Positions 25,940 to 35,796 of a stretch of DNA of 64,000 bases are shown one piece after another. The position numbers were made by a program, and so were the translations under genes. Origin of the DNA: Colicola sp016286205 (GTDB lineage Bacteria; Bacteroidota; Bacteroidia; Bacteroidales; Paludibacteraceae); NCBI GenBank assembly GCA_016286205.1, contig JAEESF010000012.1, positions 6,831 to 70,830 on the forward strand, given 5' to 3'. The first letter of the stretch is position 1. Each line of letters opens with the position of its first letter. The notes under the pieces were generated by a model. It was not told the origin of the DNA and ran no database searches. It worked only from the letters and a program-made list of their open reading frames with translations.

Positions 25940-26937
25940 TATCTATTGTTTTGTACATCAAATGAACTATGGAAAAGCAGCTTAAGCAAACCACGGATGT
26001 ATCCCCAACCGTAACTAACATGAATGCAACAGAAGACCAGTGGTAGATAAGCATTCTTGTAGCGCAATCCAATGGAGCAAATAAGCGTAATATAGAGAGC
26101 AATGCAGCATAGGTAGATCCAACAGCAAAGTGTATTGATAAACGCAAGTGGCAACCCAATGATAAGTCCTAATACAAATGCAAATGGAACAAATTGTCGG
26201 ATAGTAACTGGACGTTTGATTTTTTTGTTTACCAGTGGTTTGTACAACCCATATTGATAGAACATTTTTGATACTTTAGCGATGTTTTCTCGAGAATAAT
26301 ACGCGGTGCTAATAGTTGGCACTAAGTATATATATCCACCGTGCATCGTGATTCGGGCGTTCAGCTCGTCATCTTGATTGCGGGTAAGTTCTTCATCAAA
26401 TAGCCCGATTTCATCAAATATTGATTTGCGCCAGAAACCAAATGGTACAGTATCAACTCTGGTTGGGCGCATAACAGTAGAAATACGGAACGTGCTATTT
26501 CCTACACCTAAAGGATTACTGCATGCAAGAGCGATTGCCTGCGCCTTACGTGACTCATTGGCAGATAGAGTTTTGCAAACTGCTCCAACATTAGCCGCGT
26601 TAGGAAGGGTTTGTAGAGCATTCAAAAGCGTGCTTACATAATTTGTTGAAAATATTGAGTGCGCATCAATGCGACATATATATTCTCCTTTCGCGGCGCG
26701 AATGCCGATATTCATTGCATAAGGCGCAGTATGATGTGGATTGTCAAGCAGATGTATCCATGTGTATTTCTTTGCGTACTTTGCTATTACATCGCGAGTC
26801 CCATCCGTACTCATACCATCCACCAATAATAATTCCATTGCTTCAATAGGATAATCTTGGTGAAGAATTGAGTCGATACACTTTTCAACAAAGCGAATCT
26901 CGTTGTATATAGGACATATGATGCTTACTAACTCCAT
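25939..26937 (-). CDS. Glycosyltransferase family 2 with C-terminal membrane helices (ExoA-like)
   Basis: A GT-A fold transferase: SIICPIYNEIRFVEKCIDSI, LLVDGMSTDGT, then GEYICRIDAHS in the DXD position. The acceptor domain has LTRNQDDELNARITMHGG. From about residue 255 there are three or four hydrophobic helices (FVPFAFVLGLIIGLPLAFIN and following), as in succinoglycan ExoA, so it is membrane-bound. I use the ATG at 26937 (MELVSIIC); a TTG at 26946 would add three residues. It lies 11 bp after the next upstream transferase. Confidence 0.85.
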   Translation of the reverse strand: MELVSIICPIYNEIRFVEKCIDSILHQDYPIEAMELLLVDGMSTDGTRDVIAKYAKKYTWIHLLDNPHHTAPYAMNIGIRAAKGEYICRIDAHSIFSTNYVSTLLNALQTLPNAANVGAVCKTLSANESRKAQAIALACSNPLGVGNSTFRISTVMRPTRVDTVPFGFWRKSIFDEIGLFDEELTRNQDDELNARITMHGGYIYLVPTISTAYYSRENIAKVSKMFYQYGLYKPLVNKKIKRPVTIRQFVPFAFVLGLIIGLPLAFINTLCCWIYLCCIALYITLICSIGLRYKNAYLPLVFCCIHVSYGWGYIRGLLKLLFHSSFDVQNNR

Positions 26938-26948
26938 GCGTATCAATG

Positions 26949-27749
26949 TTACTTATTCAAAATCATTGTGTGTAATCCTCCGAAGACTCGCGTGACTAGG
27001 AATCGGAAGGAATAGGAGGCATCACTTCTATATATTGTGATGTACAGTTTTATTAGATTGTAGCAATTCTTGAAATTCTCCATCCAGGTTAGACTATTTG
27101 ATGCACTATTGGTCCTTAATCTCCGATAGTAGATCGCATTTTGGCTTGTAAAACAAATATAATGCATACGATTTGAAATAGCAAACATGAACAAAGAATC
27201 TTCTCCTAAGACGAAGCGAGTATCAAAACGCCGTTCGCCAATGATGTTTCGGTGTATCAATTTCATGCATGGGCCGCTGAAGTATTTCTTTGCCTTATAA
27301 AATGGTTGTTTACCATATTTAGCCCTGTGTGAATATTCATGCTCAATGTAATTTGGCACATATTCATGCATTTTGCAAAATGCAACAGTATAACTTGCAG
27401 CAATGGTATCAGGCGTTGCCAATGGATATAGTTCTTCTAAATATGTTGGAGATACGTAATCATCGTCATCAATAAAGGTTATATATTCTCCTTTCGCCTT
27501 ATCAATACCCATATTTCGAGCATTGCTTACTCCTGCAGTCTCTGTTTGAATAACATGTATTGAAATGTCAGGGTGGGAGAGAGCATATGCTTGTAGGTCC
27601 TTTAGCCATGGGGCTTTGCATCCATTTAGCACAACGATAACCTCCCATAATTCAGGAGACATCGTTTGAGCGCATACGCTGTCCAAACAAGTCCAAATAT
27701 AGTCTTTAGGCTTGTAAGTCGGGATGATTATGGATATCTTCGGACTCAT
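26949..27749 (-). CDS. Glycosyltransferase family 2
   Basis: A 266-aa GT-A transferase: KISIIIPTYKPKDYIWTCLDSV at the start, VSNARNMGIDKAKGEYITFI and the DXD-type IDDDDYVSPTYLEELY, then LGEDSLFMFAIS with the likely catalytic ED. No membrane segment is seen. It adds one sugar of the repeat unit on the cytoplasmic side; donor and linkage are unknown. It shares its first base with the stop of the next upstream gene. Confidence 0.87.
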   Translation of the reverse strand: MSPKISIIIPTYKPKDYIWTCLDSVCAQTMSPELWEVIVVLNGCKAPWLKDLQAYALSHPDISIHVIQTETAGVSNARNMGIDKAKGEYITFIDDDDYVSPTYLEELYPLATPDTIAASYTVAFCKMHEYVPNYIEHEYSHRAKYGKQPFYKAKKYFSGPCMKLIHRNIIGERRFDTRFVLGEDSLFMFAISNRMHYICFTSQNAIYYRRLRTNSASNSLTWMENFKNCYNLIKLYITIYRSDASYSFRFLVTRVFGGLHTMILNK

Positions 27750-28612
27750 TATTGTTTTTTGTATGTTGTAATCCAGTGCGTGATTCCTACAAATGGATTA
27801 TTTCCTATTGCGATGGAGTGGCATAATAGGCGTATTGCTGCCATCAATCCATGTCGCTTGCACGCAGTGTAGATGTAGTACATAATCGATTTTTGATATC
27901 GTGCTAAGTGACGGCTTCGGACGAACTTGTTATAGCGGGCACTCACCTCAATCCGATCTGTCAGATTTTGTAGGCTACTCGTGGTCGTTAAACTGCCGTC
28001 ACGTGTCGTTACGCAATATATGGTCGCATCTACTGCTTTTACATTCTTTGCATAATAGCCTGTCAGTAGAGAGAACATCACGTCATTTGCAGCATGGGTC
28101 TCTTCAAAACGAATCTTATGTTCTGTGATTAGCTGCATTCTAATCATTTTTCCACAAGGAGAAGGCCAATTATATCGTAGTACGTTTTCGTCGTGAGTGT
28201 GCCAATACTGCTCGATGGCAGTGTTCAGCTCTATATGACGACTCTCTTTGCTATTTTTATTGAGTAGTATATTACTCGTAAATTTGAAGAAAACAATATC
28301 TTCTGTCGCAGAAAGTTGTTTATCTAAATGCTCAAATGCATCATTAGTAAAACAGTCATCTGCATCGAGTAGCAATAACCATTTGCCTGTCGCTTGTGCT
28401 AATCCTACATTACGTGCTCTGCCTGCTCCTTTACCATGAGGCGAATATAGTATCTTTATATTCTGCCTTTCTATGAAGAAAGACTTATCCAAGGGCTCTC
28501 GTCCATTATCCACGACCAGAACTTCTATGTCTTGTCTACAAGGCACGCTCTGTACTGCGTGGGTCAGCACATCCGGTGTATCACAATATGGAATGATGAT
28601 GCTATAATTCAT
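27749..28612 (-). CDS. Glycosyltransferase family 2
   Basis: A 287-aa GT-A transferase with SIIIPYCDTPDVLTHAVQSV, GAGRARNVGLAQATGKWLLL and the DXD-type LLDADDCFTNDAF. AANDVMFSLLTGYYAK stands at the usual catalytic-base position. It is cytoplasmic by sequence. Its start lies 11 bp inside the end of the upstream transferase gene, typical of the packing in this operon. Confidence 0.86.
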   Translation of the reverse strand: MNYSIIIPYCDTPDVLTHAVQSVPCRQDIEVLVVDNGREPLDKSFFIERQNIKILYSPHGKGAGRARNVGLAQATGKWLLLLDADDCFTNDAFEHLDKQLSATEDIVFFKFTSNILLNKNSKESRHIELNTAIEQYWHTHDENVLRYNWPSPCGKMIRMQLITEHKIRFEETHAANDVMFSLLTGYYAKNVKAVDATIYCVTTRDGSLTTTSSLQNLTDRIEVSARYNKFVRSRHLARYQKSIMYYIYTACKRHGLMAAIRLLCHSIAIGNNPFVGITHWITTYKKQ

Positions 28613-29528
28613 TGTTGGTTAACCATGTAAGCCCAGGTTTCCGTTCTTTCGTACGACTTTGGTGTATCTCTTTAAGATTGTGTATTAATTGGCGCAGAGC
28701 GGATACTAGGTCTTTTAGACAACGCAATAAATAATGTCGTTTGGTCGCTCTTCCGATATTTTGTGTGATTAATTTCGTGGCCATCAAGCGACGTTCGATG
28801 CCAGTGTTGTTTATGTTCGTCGCAACTAATAGTAGTTTTCTGTATAACGCTCCTTCTTGGTATACATTTTCATTGCCATGTAGTTTTCTGTCATGTCGTA
28901 TATATGTATTTGCTACCAAGCGGAGACCAAATGTATGATAGGTTAGACGATGAATGTAATTGTCGTCTTCTCCATATTGGAAGAATAATGGATTGAATCC
29001 TCCTACTTGTCGGATAATGCCGACCGGGAGTAGCCAACACGCAGCATTGACATAAGAAATCGGATAAGTCTCTTTTTCTGTCCCTTTTAATAGCATTTCT
29101 TCTGTTATACCTTGCAATGCCGCGGACTCGCCAATACTCTTATTGTAAAAATTGGCATCTACAGATTTTCCGCTTCCGTTGAGATGGATCGGTGTCAGCA
29201 AGTGTTTGCCGTCATCGTGCTCCAGAAGTTTGGCTAATGTATCTTTTTGTATGGCAGCGTCTTGGTTTAATAAGAGTATATGGGTGGCTCCATGCGTTAG
29301 GGCATGCATGATGCCGAGATTATTGGCCTGACCAAAACCCAGATTGTGATTTTGCGGAAGAAGAACCACTTCCGGATAGTTCTTCTGAATATACGCCATG
29401 CTATCGTCCGTAGAATGATTGTCCACGACGATTGTAGTTACTTCGACAGACGAAGTCCTAAGGCTATTCAAACAATAGTCCATCCATTTTCGTCCGTTGT
29501 AGGTCACGATGACAGCGTATAGGTTCAT
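28602..29528 (-). CDS. Glycosyltransferase family 2 (rhamnosyltransferase-like)
   Basis: A 308-aa transferase of the subgroup that includes many rhamnosyltransferases: YAVIVTYNGRKWMDYCLNSL, VVDNHSTDDS, NHNLGFGQANNLGIMHAL, LLLNQDAAI in the DXD place, and GGFNPLFFQYGEDDNYIHRL. The donor could be dTDP-rhamnose or another deoxysugar such as GDP-fucose, which gmd and fcl of this window would supply; this is inference. It lies 3 bp downstream of the next transferase gene. Confidence 0.86.
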   Translation of the reverse strand: MNLYAVIVTYNGRKWMDYCLNSLRTSSVEVTTIVVDNHSTDDSMAYIQKNYPEVVLLPQNHNLGFGQANNLGIMHALTHGATHILLLNQDAAIQKDTLAKLLEHDDGKHLLTPIHLNGSGKSVDANFYNKSIGESAALQGITEEMLLKGTEKETYPISYVNAACWLLPVGIIRQVGGFNPLFFQYGEDDNYIHRLTYHTFGLRLVANTYIRHDRKLHGNENVYQEGALYRKLLLVATNINNTGIERRLMATKLITQNIGRATKRHYLLRCLKDLVSALRQLIHNLKEIHQSRTKERKPGLTWLTNNEL

Positions 29529-29531
29529 GTG

Positions 29532-30266
29532 CTATTCAAAAAACTGTTTGTAGATGGCGAGCAGGCTCTCTTTACTCCATCTGGATTTCTGTGCTTGGTT
29601 AATGAGGCCGGTGCTAATATTGCCAGTGTTGGCAATATGCAGGGCAGGGCAGTATGCTACGTTCAGGTGTGCTTTGCGCACTAATTCCGCCATATATATC
29701 TCTTCGCCATACATGAATCCCGGGAAATGGATGTCAGGATTCTTTTGTACAAAGGCCATTGTAAACAACATGAACGATCCGTGTCCGGCATAAATATAGC
29801 AAGCAGGATAGATTTTCGCTTTTTTACTTTTCAACAGATGCAATCTGTAATAAAGACGGTAAATCCATGTACTGCTATATATAATATTCCAAATAAAGAA
29901 GTTGCATTTCTCCGGTCGTTTCAGCATATTTGGGTTTTCGTGACGGTCTATCTTGTCAGTGTAGATATCCGGTGCGATCCAGCCTATGCCCGTCGTGTCG
30001 ATTTGTAATAACTGCTCAAAGAAATCCGGTGCTAATTTTAGATCGACATTAGAGATGGAGACAAAATCATAGTCTTTAGCCAGCGTGTTATACACTGGTG
30101 AAGCGCCGCCAAAATAGCCCAGATTATGTTCCGAGTTGTCTGCTATCTTTATATCTACTATCATTTTGTTTTCTACCGCCTTGGCTGCACGATGAACTGA
30201 CTCCACGAATGTGTGAAGGGCTTCATCTGAATGATATGTGACGCATATGAGCAGATATTTTTTCAT
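29532..30266 (-). CDS. Glycosyltransferase family 2-like
   Basis: A 244-aa protein with a divergent GT-A start, YLLICVTYHSDEALHTFVES. It then has DNSEHNLGYFGGASPVYN, the nucleotide-side SISNVDLKLAPDFFEQLL, and GFMYGEEIYMAELV, where the ED/EE acceptor motif is expected. AGHGSFMLF resembles the acceptor loop of rhamnosyltransferase-like enzymes. I start it at 30266 because that ATG forms an ATGA overlap with the upstream gene; an earlier in-frame ATG at 30308 would overlap that gene far more. Confidence 0.78.
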   Translation of the reverse strand: MKKYLLICVTYHSDEALHTFVESVHRAAKAVENKMIVDIKIADNSEHNLGYFGGASPVYNTLAKDYDFVSISNVDLKLAPDFFEQLLQIDTTGIGWIAPDIYTDKIDRHENPNMLKRPEKCNFFIWNIIYSSTWIYRLYYRLHLLKSKKAKIYPACYIYAGHGSFMLFTMAFVQKNPDIHFPGFMYGEEIYMAELVRKAHLNVAYCPALHIANTGNISTGLINQAQKSRWSKESLLAIYKQFFE

Positions 30267-31171
30267 CGTGTCATATATGTTTTGATAAAATACACCATAA
30301 CAAACCACAAGGAAATAGGCATCATCAGTATGGCCGCCAGCAAATTATCTGTTCGCAAAATGAGTGGTGCAATTGTTTTGGCAATCGCGGTGCTGCGGTA
30401 CTTAGCCATGCGCAGCAGCCAAATCCAGAGTTCCTCAGATATACGGAAGAGCCATAAGCATTTGGACAAGCCGTGCAGTTGTTGGGTTATGTATGCCATA
30501 AAAGTAAAGTTGCCTTCTTGGATCTTGATATAAGAACCTGTTTTGCCATGTTCGTTTTGATAGTAGATAGCTCCGCAATAATTGGGTAGAGCAGCTTGTT
30601 TGGGTTTTGCCATAAAACAGGCGATGTGCCACTTCCAGTCTTCTCGGAAGCAGCAAGCACTACGAAAAGCGAGTTGGTGTAGCCTAATGAAATCCAAGCG
30701 GTACAAGAAACTATGAATAGGCGTTGAGGCTCCCAATCCCCATTGCGTCAGTACTTTGTAAAGACTAAGCACCGTACTGCGGGACTTGGTTCTGAGTCCG
30801 TGATTTTCTTCCCTACAGAAAGCAGTATAAGAGATGTCCAAGCCTTTTTGCTCCATGAAGGCTACTTGTCGCTCCAATTTCTCCGGATCTATTGTATCAT
30901 CAGCATCCAAGAATTGAATGAATTGTCCTTTTGCTATCCGGATTCCTGCGTCACGGGCGCTTGCACTACCTCCATTTTCTTTTTGTATCAATCTCAGCCG
31001 AGTGTCTTGCTTGCAGAGTTGCTGCGCAATAACTGCGGTCTCGTCGGTAGAGCCATCGTTCACGATAATACATTCCCAGTTCGTGAACGTTTGGGCTTGA
31101 AGTGACTTAATAGCCTTGGGCAAAAATGCCGCTTGGTTATAACAGGGTACTATAATTGAGACGCTAATCAT
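30263..31171 (-). CDS. Glycosyltransferase family 2
   Basis: A 302-aa GT-A transferase: VSIIVPCYNQAAFLPKAIKSL, IIVNDGSTDETAVIAQ, GGSASARDAGIRIAKGQFI and the DXD-type FLDADDTIDPEKLERQ. FREDWKWHIACFMAK holds the likely ED catalytic motif. A weakly hydrophobic C-terminal stretch (TIAPLILRTDNLLAAILMMP) may touch the membrane. It overlaps the polymerase gene upstream by 8 bp and the next transferase downstream by 4 bp. Confidence 0.87.
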   Translation of the reverse strand: MISVSIIVPCYNQAAFLPKAIKSLQAQTFTNWECIIVNDGSTDETAVIAQQLCKQDTRLRLIQKENGGSASARDAGIRIAKGQFIQFLDADDTIDPEKLERQVAFMEQKGLDISYTAFCREENHGLRTKSRSTVLSLYKVLTQWGLGASTPIHSFLYRLDFIRLHQLAFRSACCFREDWKWHIACFMAKPKQAALPNYCGAIYYQNEHGKTGSYIKIQEGNFTFMAYITQQLHGLSKCLWLFRISEELWIWLLRMAKYRSTAIAKTIAPLILRTDNLLAAILMMPISLWFVMVYFIKTYMTR

Positions 31172-32381
31172 TAATAGGCTTTAAATGGATAGCAAGGAAT
31201 AATGATAACCAAAATATTGGCAACATACTGAGTGTACGTGAAAAGAGACTGTATGAGAGATACTGTATGAATAGAAGTGCGCAAAATAGATATTGCTTGT
31301 TGTATTCAGCAGTGCGGAAAATCTTTACAAGAGTCCAAACAATCAAAACTAAAAACAGCGTGCCTCCAAGAATACCAAGTCCCAAATATGATTCAAAGAT
31401 GCTATTGTGTACATATTCTCCCTCGATAAACATTGAAGATCCCAATATCGGACTATCGGTGAACTGTTGCCATGCTTTTTTATATAAAACATCACGTCCG
31501 CTAGTTACGCCTGCTTCCAAGCTATTGGGATCATAGATAGATGCGTATAACCGATCTAAAGCTTGATTTCCGTATGACGATAGGATATCATTGAGAACAG
31601 GCAACAATGCAATAAATAGGATGGCAATGATAGGTAATCCAATGAGAATCTTCATCTTGTGTCCGTTCATATATAAATATGCGACAAAACAGATAAGTAG
31701 TGCTACAATGGCGCCGCGTGAACCTGCAGCGACAGAGATGAATAATCCAACTACGATTGAAAGAACACTTAGAACCTTATGCCACCATCGAATGTCTTCT
31801 TGGTGGAATAGGGTAATTGCGAGTAATGTAATTGTAGTACCCAGATGGCCAAAGGCTATGGTATCCATAGAGGCATTTCCCATGAATCGTCCATCAGCTC
31901 CGATATATTCTGCACGACCAGTGAATATGTAGTACATACTCAGTAGACCCATCGTTAGAAAAATGAGAAGAATGCAAGTGTTGAATTTGCGGAGATTAAT
32001 CATTCCCCATTTGAAGAAATAGAATCCATAAAACGGAACAATAGTTGCGTTAACAAACAAGAATATTGCCGCAAAAGGATTTGTCACGATGCTTTGTTCT
32101 ACTCCTGATATCATGAAGTCATACACTAATCGAAGTAGGTATAGCCATATAAATAGTTGTACAACAATGGAGATACTCCCAATACGATTATGATTGACTT
32201 TGCCTTGAGATACTTGCAATAGAATTAGAAAAACAAATGCTATGAAAATTATCACATAATACGCACTCTTAAGCAATGCGAAATTACTATCCTCAGGCAG
32301 GTACGTAAACCAGTCATAAGAAAATAGTAACAGTAGAATAAACCACTGCAGCCATGCAATTATGCGATCTTTATTAATCAT
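31164..32381 (-). CDS. wzy: Wzy-like O-antigen/capsule polymerase or ligase
   Basis: A 405-aa integral membrane protein with about ten to twelve hydrophobic helices. Its O-antigen ligase/polymerase signature is the periplasmic loop region FTDSPILGSSMFIEGEYVHNSIFESYLGLGILGG, where the His-Asn-Ser with a following Gly-rich helix is characteristic of Wzy and WaaL. VAAGSRGAIVALLICFVAYL is the other typical helix with its SRG. In this operon it should polymerise lipid-linked repeat units at the periplasmic face. Wzy and WaaL cannot be separated on sequence alone; the flippase and Wzc in the same region favour Wzy. Confidence 0.83.
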   Translation of the reverse strand: MINKDRIIAWLQWFILLLLFSYDWFTYLPEDSNFALLKSAYYVIIFIAFVFLILLQVSQGKVNHNRIGSISIVVQLFIWLYLLRLVYDFMISGVEQSIVTNPFAAIFLFVNATIVPFYGFYFFKWGMINLRKFNTCILLIFLTMGLLSMYYIFTGRAEYIGADGRFMGNASMDTIAFGHLGTTITLLAITLFHQEDIRWWHKVLSVLSIVVGLFISVAAGSRGAIVALLICFVAYLYMNGHKMKILIGLPIIAILFIALLPVLNDILSSYGNQALDRLYASIYDPNSLEAGVTSGRDVLYKKAWQQFTDSPILGSSMFIEGEYVHNSIFESYLGLGILGGTLFLVLIVWTLVKIFRTAEYNKQYLFCALLFIQYLSYSLFSRTLSMLPIFWLSLFLAIHLKPIND

Positions 32382-33181
32382 TTTATTAGTCTAGACCATC
32401 TGAGACGTTGTTCCTCACTTCGGATATAGGTTCCTGTTGGACGCCCCTGTTTTTGCATTACATATTCATTGGATTTAATGCGAAGATTGTCTGCTTCTTG
32501 AGATCTTGGCCTATTCTCAGTAGGATGTAGGTATACAAAGTTACGGACGTATTTGTCATGAGCATGTGAATACGTTTGGTGAATCCTATAATGAATATCG
32601 TTCTCTTCACCATACATAAAGATTGATTCATCAAAACCACCTGCATTAATCAGCATCTCTTTGCGGACACAGAAACACGCACCACAAAAATACATCCATC
32701 TCCACACATATAAATCCAATCGTTTCGCAAGTATTCCACCCCCCCAACGCACTAATCCATGATAATGATTAAGCAGCGAGAACGATGTGCCACGTTTGCC
32801 CATATCATTGATTATTTGCTTAAAACCGCATAATGCCAGGCGCTTGTCTGTCTTATATAGCTCTACAATCTTGCGAAATGACATTTGAACCAACTTAACG
32901 TCTGGGTTCATAATCATTATTATTGGCGCACTAGCTTGTTTGATACCACGATTATTGCCTTGGCCATAGCCACCATTCTTGGTGTTATGCACTATTTGCA
33001 CTTGCTCCCCATACAAATGCGCAATCTCATCCTTCATGTGAGCATAGTTGTCACTGTTATTGTCAACCACAATGACTTCCAGTGCATCACCTATGTCATT
33101 ATGCGCAAACAGAGCATCCAAACATGCGTAAATGTCCGGTTCGGAATTATAGGTAACAATTATGACTGCCAGTTCTTTCAT
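32378..33181 (-). CDS. Glycosyltransferase family 2 (rhamnosyltransferase-like)
   Basis: A 267-aa transferase: LAVIIVTYNSEPDIYACLDAL, VVDNNSDNY, NGGYGQGNNRGIKQASAP, IMNPDVKLV at the DXD position, and GGFDESIFMYGEENDIHYRI. It is close in pattern to the transferase at 28602. The start at 33181 is chosen because its ATG overlaps the stop of the flippase gene as ATGA; a start three codons earlier is open. The downstream end shares an ATGA with the polymerase. Confidence 0.87.
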   Translation of the reverse strand: MKELAVIIVTYNSEPDIYACLDALFAHNDIGDALEVIVVDNNSDNYAHMKDEIAHLYGEQVQIVHNTKNGGYGQGNNRGIKQASAPIIMIMNPDVKLVQMSFRKIVELYKTDKRLALCGFKQIINDMGKRGTSFSLLNHYHGLVRWGGGILAKRLDLYVWRWMYFCGACFCVRKEMLINAGGFDESIFMYGEENDIHYRIHQTYSHAHDKYVRNFVYLHPTENRPRSQEADNLRIKSNEYVMQKQGRPTGTYIRSEEQRLRWSRLIK

Positions 33182-34533
33182 TTTCCCCATAATTCTTTGA
33201 TTACCACGCTAGGCCATTTCCAGTTCTGGTAGGCTAGTTGCGCAAAGCCTGGTGCCAAAATCATGCCCCATATTCCCCAATGTAGCGGTTGTAAAAAGAC
33301 AACCAATAATACAATCGTTGCAGCGCCACTTACCAACGACGGGATAAAGAACGGAATCTTATTGTCCGCCATAATGAAGCCCGCAGAAGTAGAGTGGTTG
33401 TGCTCTAATGCGCTGATAATCAGCATTGCGATAAGCATTGAGAACGGCACAAAGTGCGTTTGGCTATGTATAACTCCCAGTGCCCATTCGCCGAGACCAA
33501 TCCATGCTAGTCCGCCAACGATATATATCGCCCAGAGACTACCTATGCATAGCAGAAAGTATCGCTTCAACGTGACTAAATCGTTCTCTGCGCGGCATTG
33601 TGCCAACTTAGGCATATAAGCCTGGTAGAATACGGTTGCGCAGCGTGCCAGAATATCCATTACTTGCAGTGTAATGCCATAACATGCTACTTCTTCCAGT
33701 GTCAAAAAGGCAGACCCAATCAAAATAGCCGATTTGTTCACGCAGAAACCGCCTAATTGGGTTAAACCAATCTTGATGGCATTTGGTGAAATGGCCGCTA
33801 GAATGGCTTTGGGTTCCTTTGGATCTGCGGTTTCTAAGTGTGCTTTCAGTTCCGGAGTGAAAAATACTCGATAGGTCAGCACCCGTCTTACGATTGTTGA
33901 GATTAACTGTGATGCGACGATAGCTGTTAGTCCAAAACCTGCATAAATCAATCCGATGGCCAAACCAATATAGATGGTCTGCCCAAGCATGTTAATTTGC
34001 TGACTACGTGTCACATAGCCTTTGCCAATCAGTAGTGCATCGTAATAGAATGTGTACAGATTGTAACAGTTGATGGCTATCAGCAGAAGCCATGCTACCA
34101 TTGCGTCTTGCTTGTCTCCGGTGTACTTCTGCAGAATGAAATAGAAGTAGGCGGTTCCCGCAGTTAGGAGCAAACCAAATACCGCCAATGCCATCCAACG
34201 ATAGAATCGTTTCATCGCAATCAGCGACCCTTTCAGTAGGCTGTAATCGACGGCAGAATCGGCTGTCGTATGCGCAACACCATTTTTCTGCAATTCCTTA
34301 ACACCGGAAAAGATATAACTAATGTTTCTGGCGAAGGAAGGCCTGAAACCAAAATCGAGCAACAGGACTAATGCGGTAATAGTTTGGAATATATTCCAAA
34401 TACCGACAGTCTCATCGGACATTTTGTTCAAGATGAATGGTAGCAACAGGACACCCGCGCCAATCATAAAGGCGGTTCCTGCATAGCTCCACACTATCTC
34501 ACGTTTGCCGATATGTTCAATTTTCTCGCTCAC
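33178..34533 (-). CDS. wzx: Wzx-type polysaccharide flippase
   Basis: A 451-aa polytopic membrane protein of the MOP/polysaccharide transporter group, with about twelve to fourteen helices. The N-terminus IVWSYAGTAFMIGAGVLLLPFIL and the segment VGIWNIFQTITALVLLLDFGFRP are typical of Wzx. It would move the undecaprenyl-linked repeat unit to the periplasmic side. Translation starts at GTG, overlapping the TAG stop of ugd by one base (TAGTG). Confidence 0.88.
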   Translation of the reverse strand: MSEKIEHIGKREIVWSYAGTAFMIGAGVLLLPFILNKMSDETVGIWNIFQTITALVLLLDFGFRPSFARNISYIFSGVKELQKNGVAHTTADSAVDYSLLKGSLIAMKRFYRWMALAVFGLLLTAGTAYFYFILQKYTGDKQDAMVAWLLLIAINCYNLYTFYYDALLIGKGYVTRSQQINMLGQTIYIGLAIGLIYAGFGLTAIVASQLISTIVRRVLTYRVFFTPELKAHLETADPKEPKAILAAISPNAIKIGLTQLGGFCVNKSAILIGSAFLTLEEVACYGITLQVMDILARCATVFYQAYMPKLAQCRAENDLVTLKRYFLLCIGSLWAIYIVGGLAWIGLGEWALGVIHSQTHFVPFSMLIAMLIISALEHNHSTSAGFIMADNKIPFFIPSLVSGAATIVLLVVFLQPLHWGIWGMILAPGFAQLAYQNWKWPSVVIKELWGK

Positions 34534-35771
34534 TAATCTCTTCTGAAGATATCTCGCGTATATACTTTTTCTTTCACGTCGTCTAGACAGGTGTCGTAGC
34601 GGTTAGCTATGATAGCCTGACTGCGACGTTTGAACTCGTCTAAGTCGTTGATTACCAGGCTTCCAAAGAAGGTGGTCCCGTTCTCAAGCGAAGGCTCGTA
34701 GATGATGACTTGCGCACCTTTGGCTTTCACGCGTTTCATGATGCCTTGGATGCTCGATTGACGGAAATTGTCACTATTCGATTTCATCGTCAGGCGGAAT
34801 ACGCCAATCGTACAATTGCGTTCTTGCGTAGCATCAAAATCGCCCTTATGATAGTAATCATAATAGCCTGCCTTGGCCAATACACGATCTGCAATAAAAT
34901 CTTTACGAGTGCGGTTGCTCTCGACAATGGCGCCAATCAGATTTTCCGGTACATCTTGGTAGTTGGCTAGCAGTTGTTTGGTATCTTTCGGAAGGCAATA
35001 ACCGCCATAACCAAACGATGGGTTGTTGTAGTGCGTGCCGATACGCGGATCAAGGCATACGCCATCGATAATTGCCTGTGTGTCAAGACCTTTCATTTCT
35101 GCGTAGGTGTCCAACTCGTTGAAATAACTTACGCGGAGAGCGAGATATGTATTGGCAAATAGTTTTACGGCTTCAGCTTCGGTGAAGCCCATTATACGCG
35201 TCTCAATATCTGTTTTGATAGCACCTTCTTTCAGTAGTTCCGCAAAACGTTCTGCAGCTTCTACCAGTCGCTTGTCATCCAATTGCGTACCTACGATGAT
35301 GCGGCTCGGATACAAGTTGTCGTATAATGCCTTGCTTTCGCGCAAAAACTCAGGCGAGAACAAAATGTTCTCACTTGCATATTTCTGACGTACACTTTCT
35401 GTAAATCCGACAGGAATGGTGGACTTGATCACCATAATCGCGTTCTTGTTAACGCGAATAACGGTCTTAATCACATCTTCCACAGCACTCGTATCGAAAT
35501 AATTGCGCTGACTGTCGTAATTGGTTGGAGCGGCAATCACCACGAACTCAGCATCTCTGTATGCCGATTCTGCGTCCAATGTGGCCGTTAAGTGTAATGG
35601 TTTCTCTGCCAGGTATTTCTCGATGTATTCGTCTTGTATCGGCGATTGGTGGCGATTCAGCATCTCCACTTTCTCAGGCACGATATCTACGGCCTTTACA
35701 TCATTTTTCTGGGCGAGTAGGGTGGCTATGCTCAAACCTACGTAACCCGTTCCTGCAACTGCAATACGCAT
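34533..35771 (-). CDS. ugd: UDP-glucose 6-dehydrogenase
   Basis: Oxidises UDP-glucose to UDP-glucuronate with two NAD+ (412 aa, full length). The Rossmann motif is AVAGTGYVGLSIATLLA. The middle helix carries AEAVKLFANTYLALRVSYFNEL, and the catalytic cysteine is in GYGGYCLPKDTKQLLANY. A C-terminal nucleotide-binding domain follows. Product use by the transferases here would make the polymer acidic. A second, shorter dehydrogenase gene is immediately upstream. Confidence 0.92.
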   Translation of the reverse strand: MRIAVAGTGYVGLSIATLLAQKNDVKAVDIVPEKVEMLNRHQSPIQDEYIEKYLAEKPLHLTATLDAESAYRDAEFVVIAAPTNYDSQRNYFDTSAVEDVIKTVIRVNKNAIMVIKSTIPVGFTESVRQKYASENILFSPEFLRESKALYDNLYPSRIIVGTQLDDKRLVEAAERFAELLKEGAIKTDIETRIMGFTEAEAVKLFANTYLALRVSYFNELDTYAEMKGLDTQAIIDGVCLDPRIGTHYNNPSFGYGGYCLPKDTKQLLANYQDVPENLIGAIVESNRTRKDFIADRVLAKAGYYDYYHKGDFDATQERNCTIGVFRLTMKSNSDNFRQSSIQGIMKRVKAKGAQVIIYEPSLENGTTFFGSLVINDLDEFKRRSQAIIANRYDTCLDDVKEKVYTRDIFRRD

Positions 35772-35796
35772 AAATTCTCAAAGAATATTCAAAATC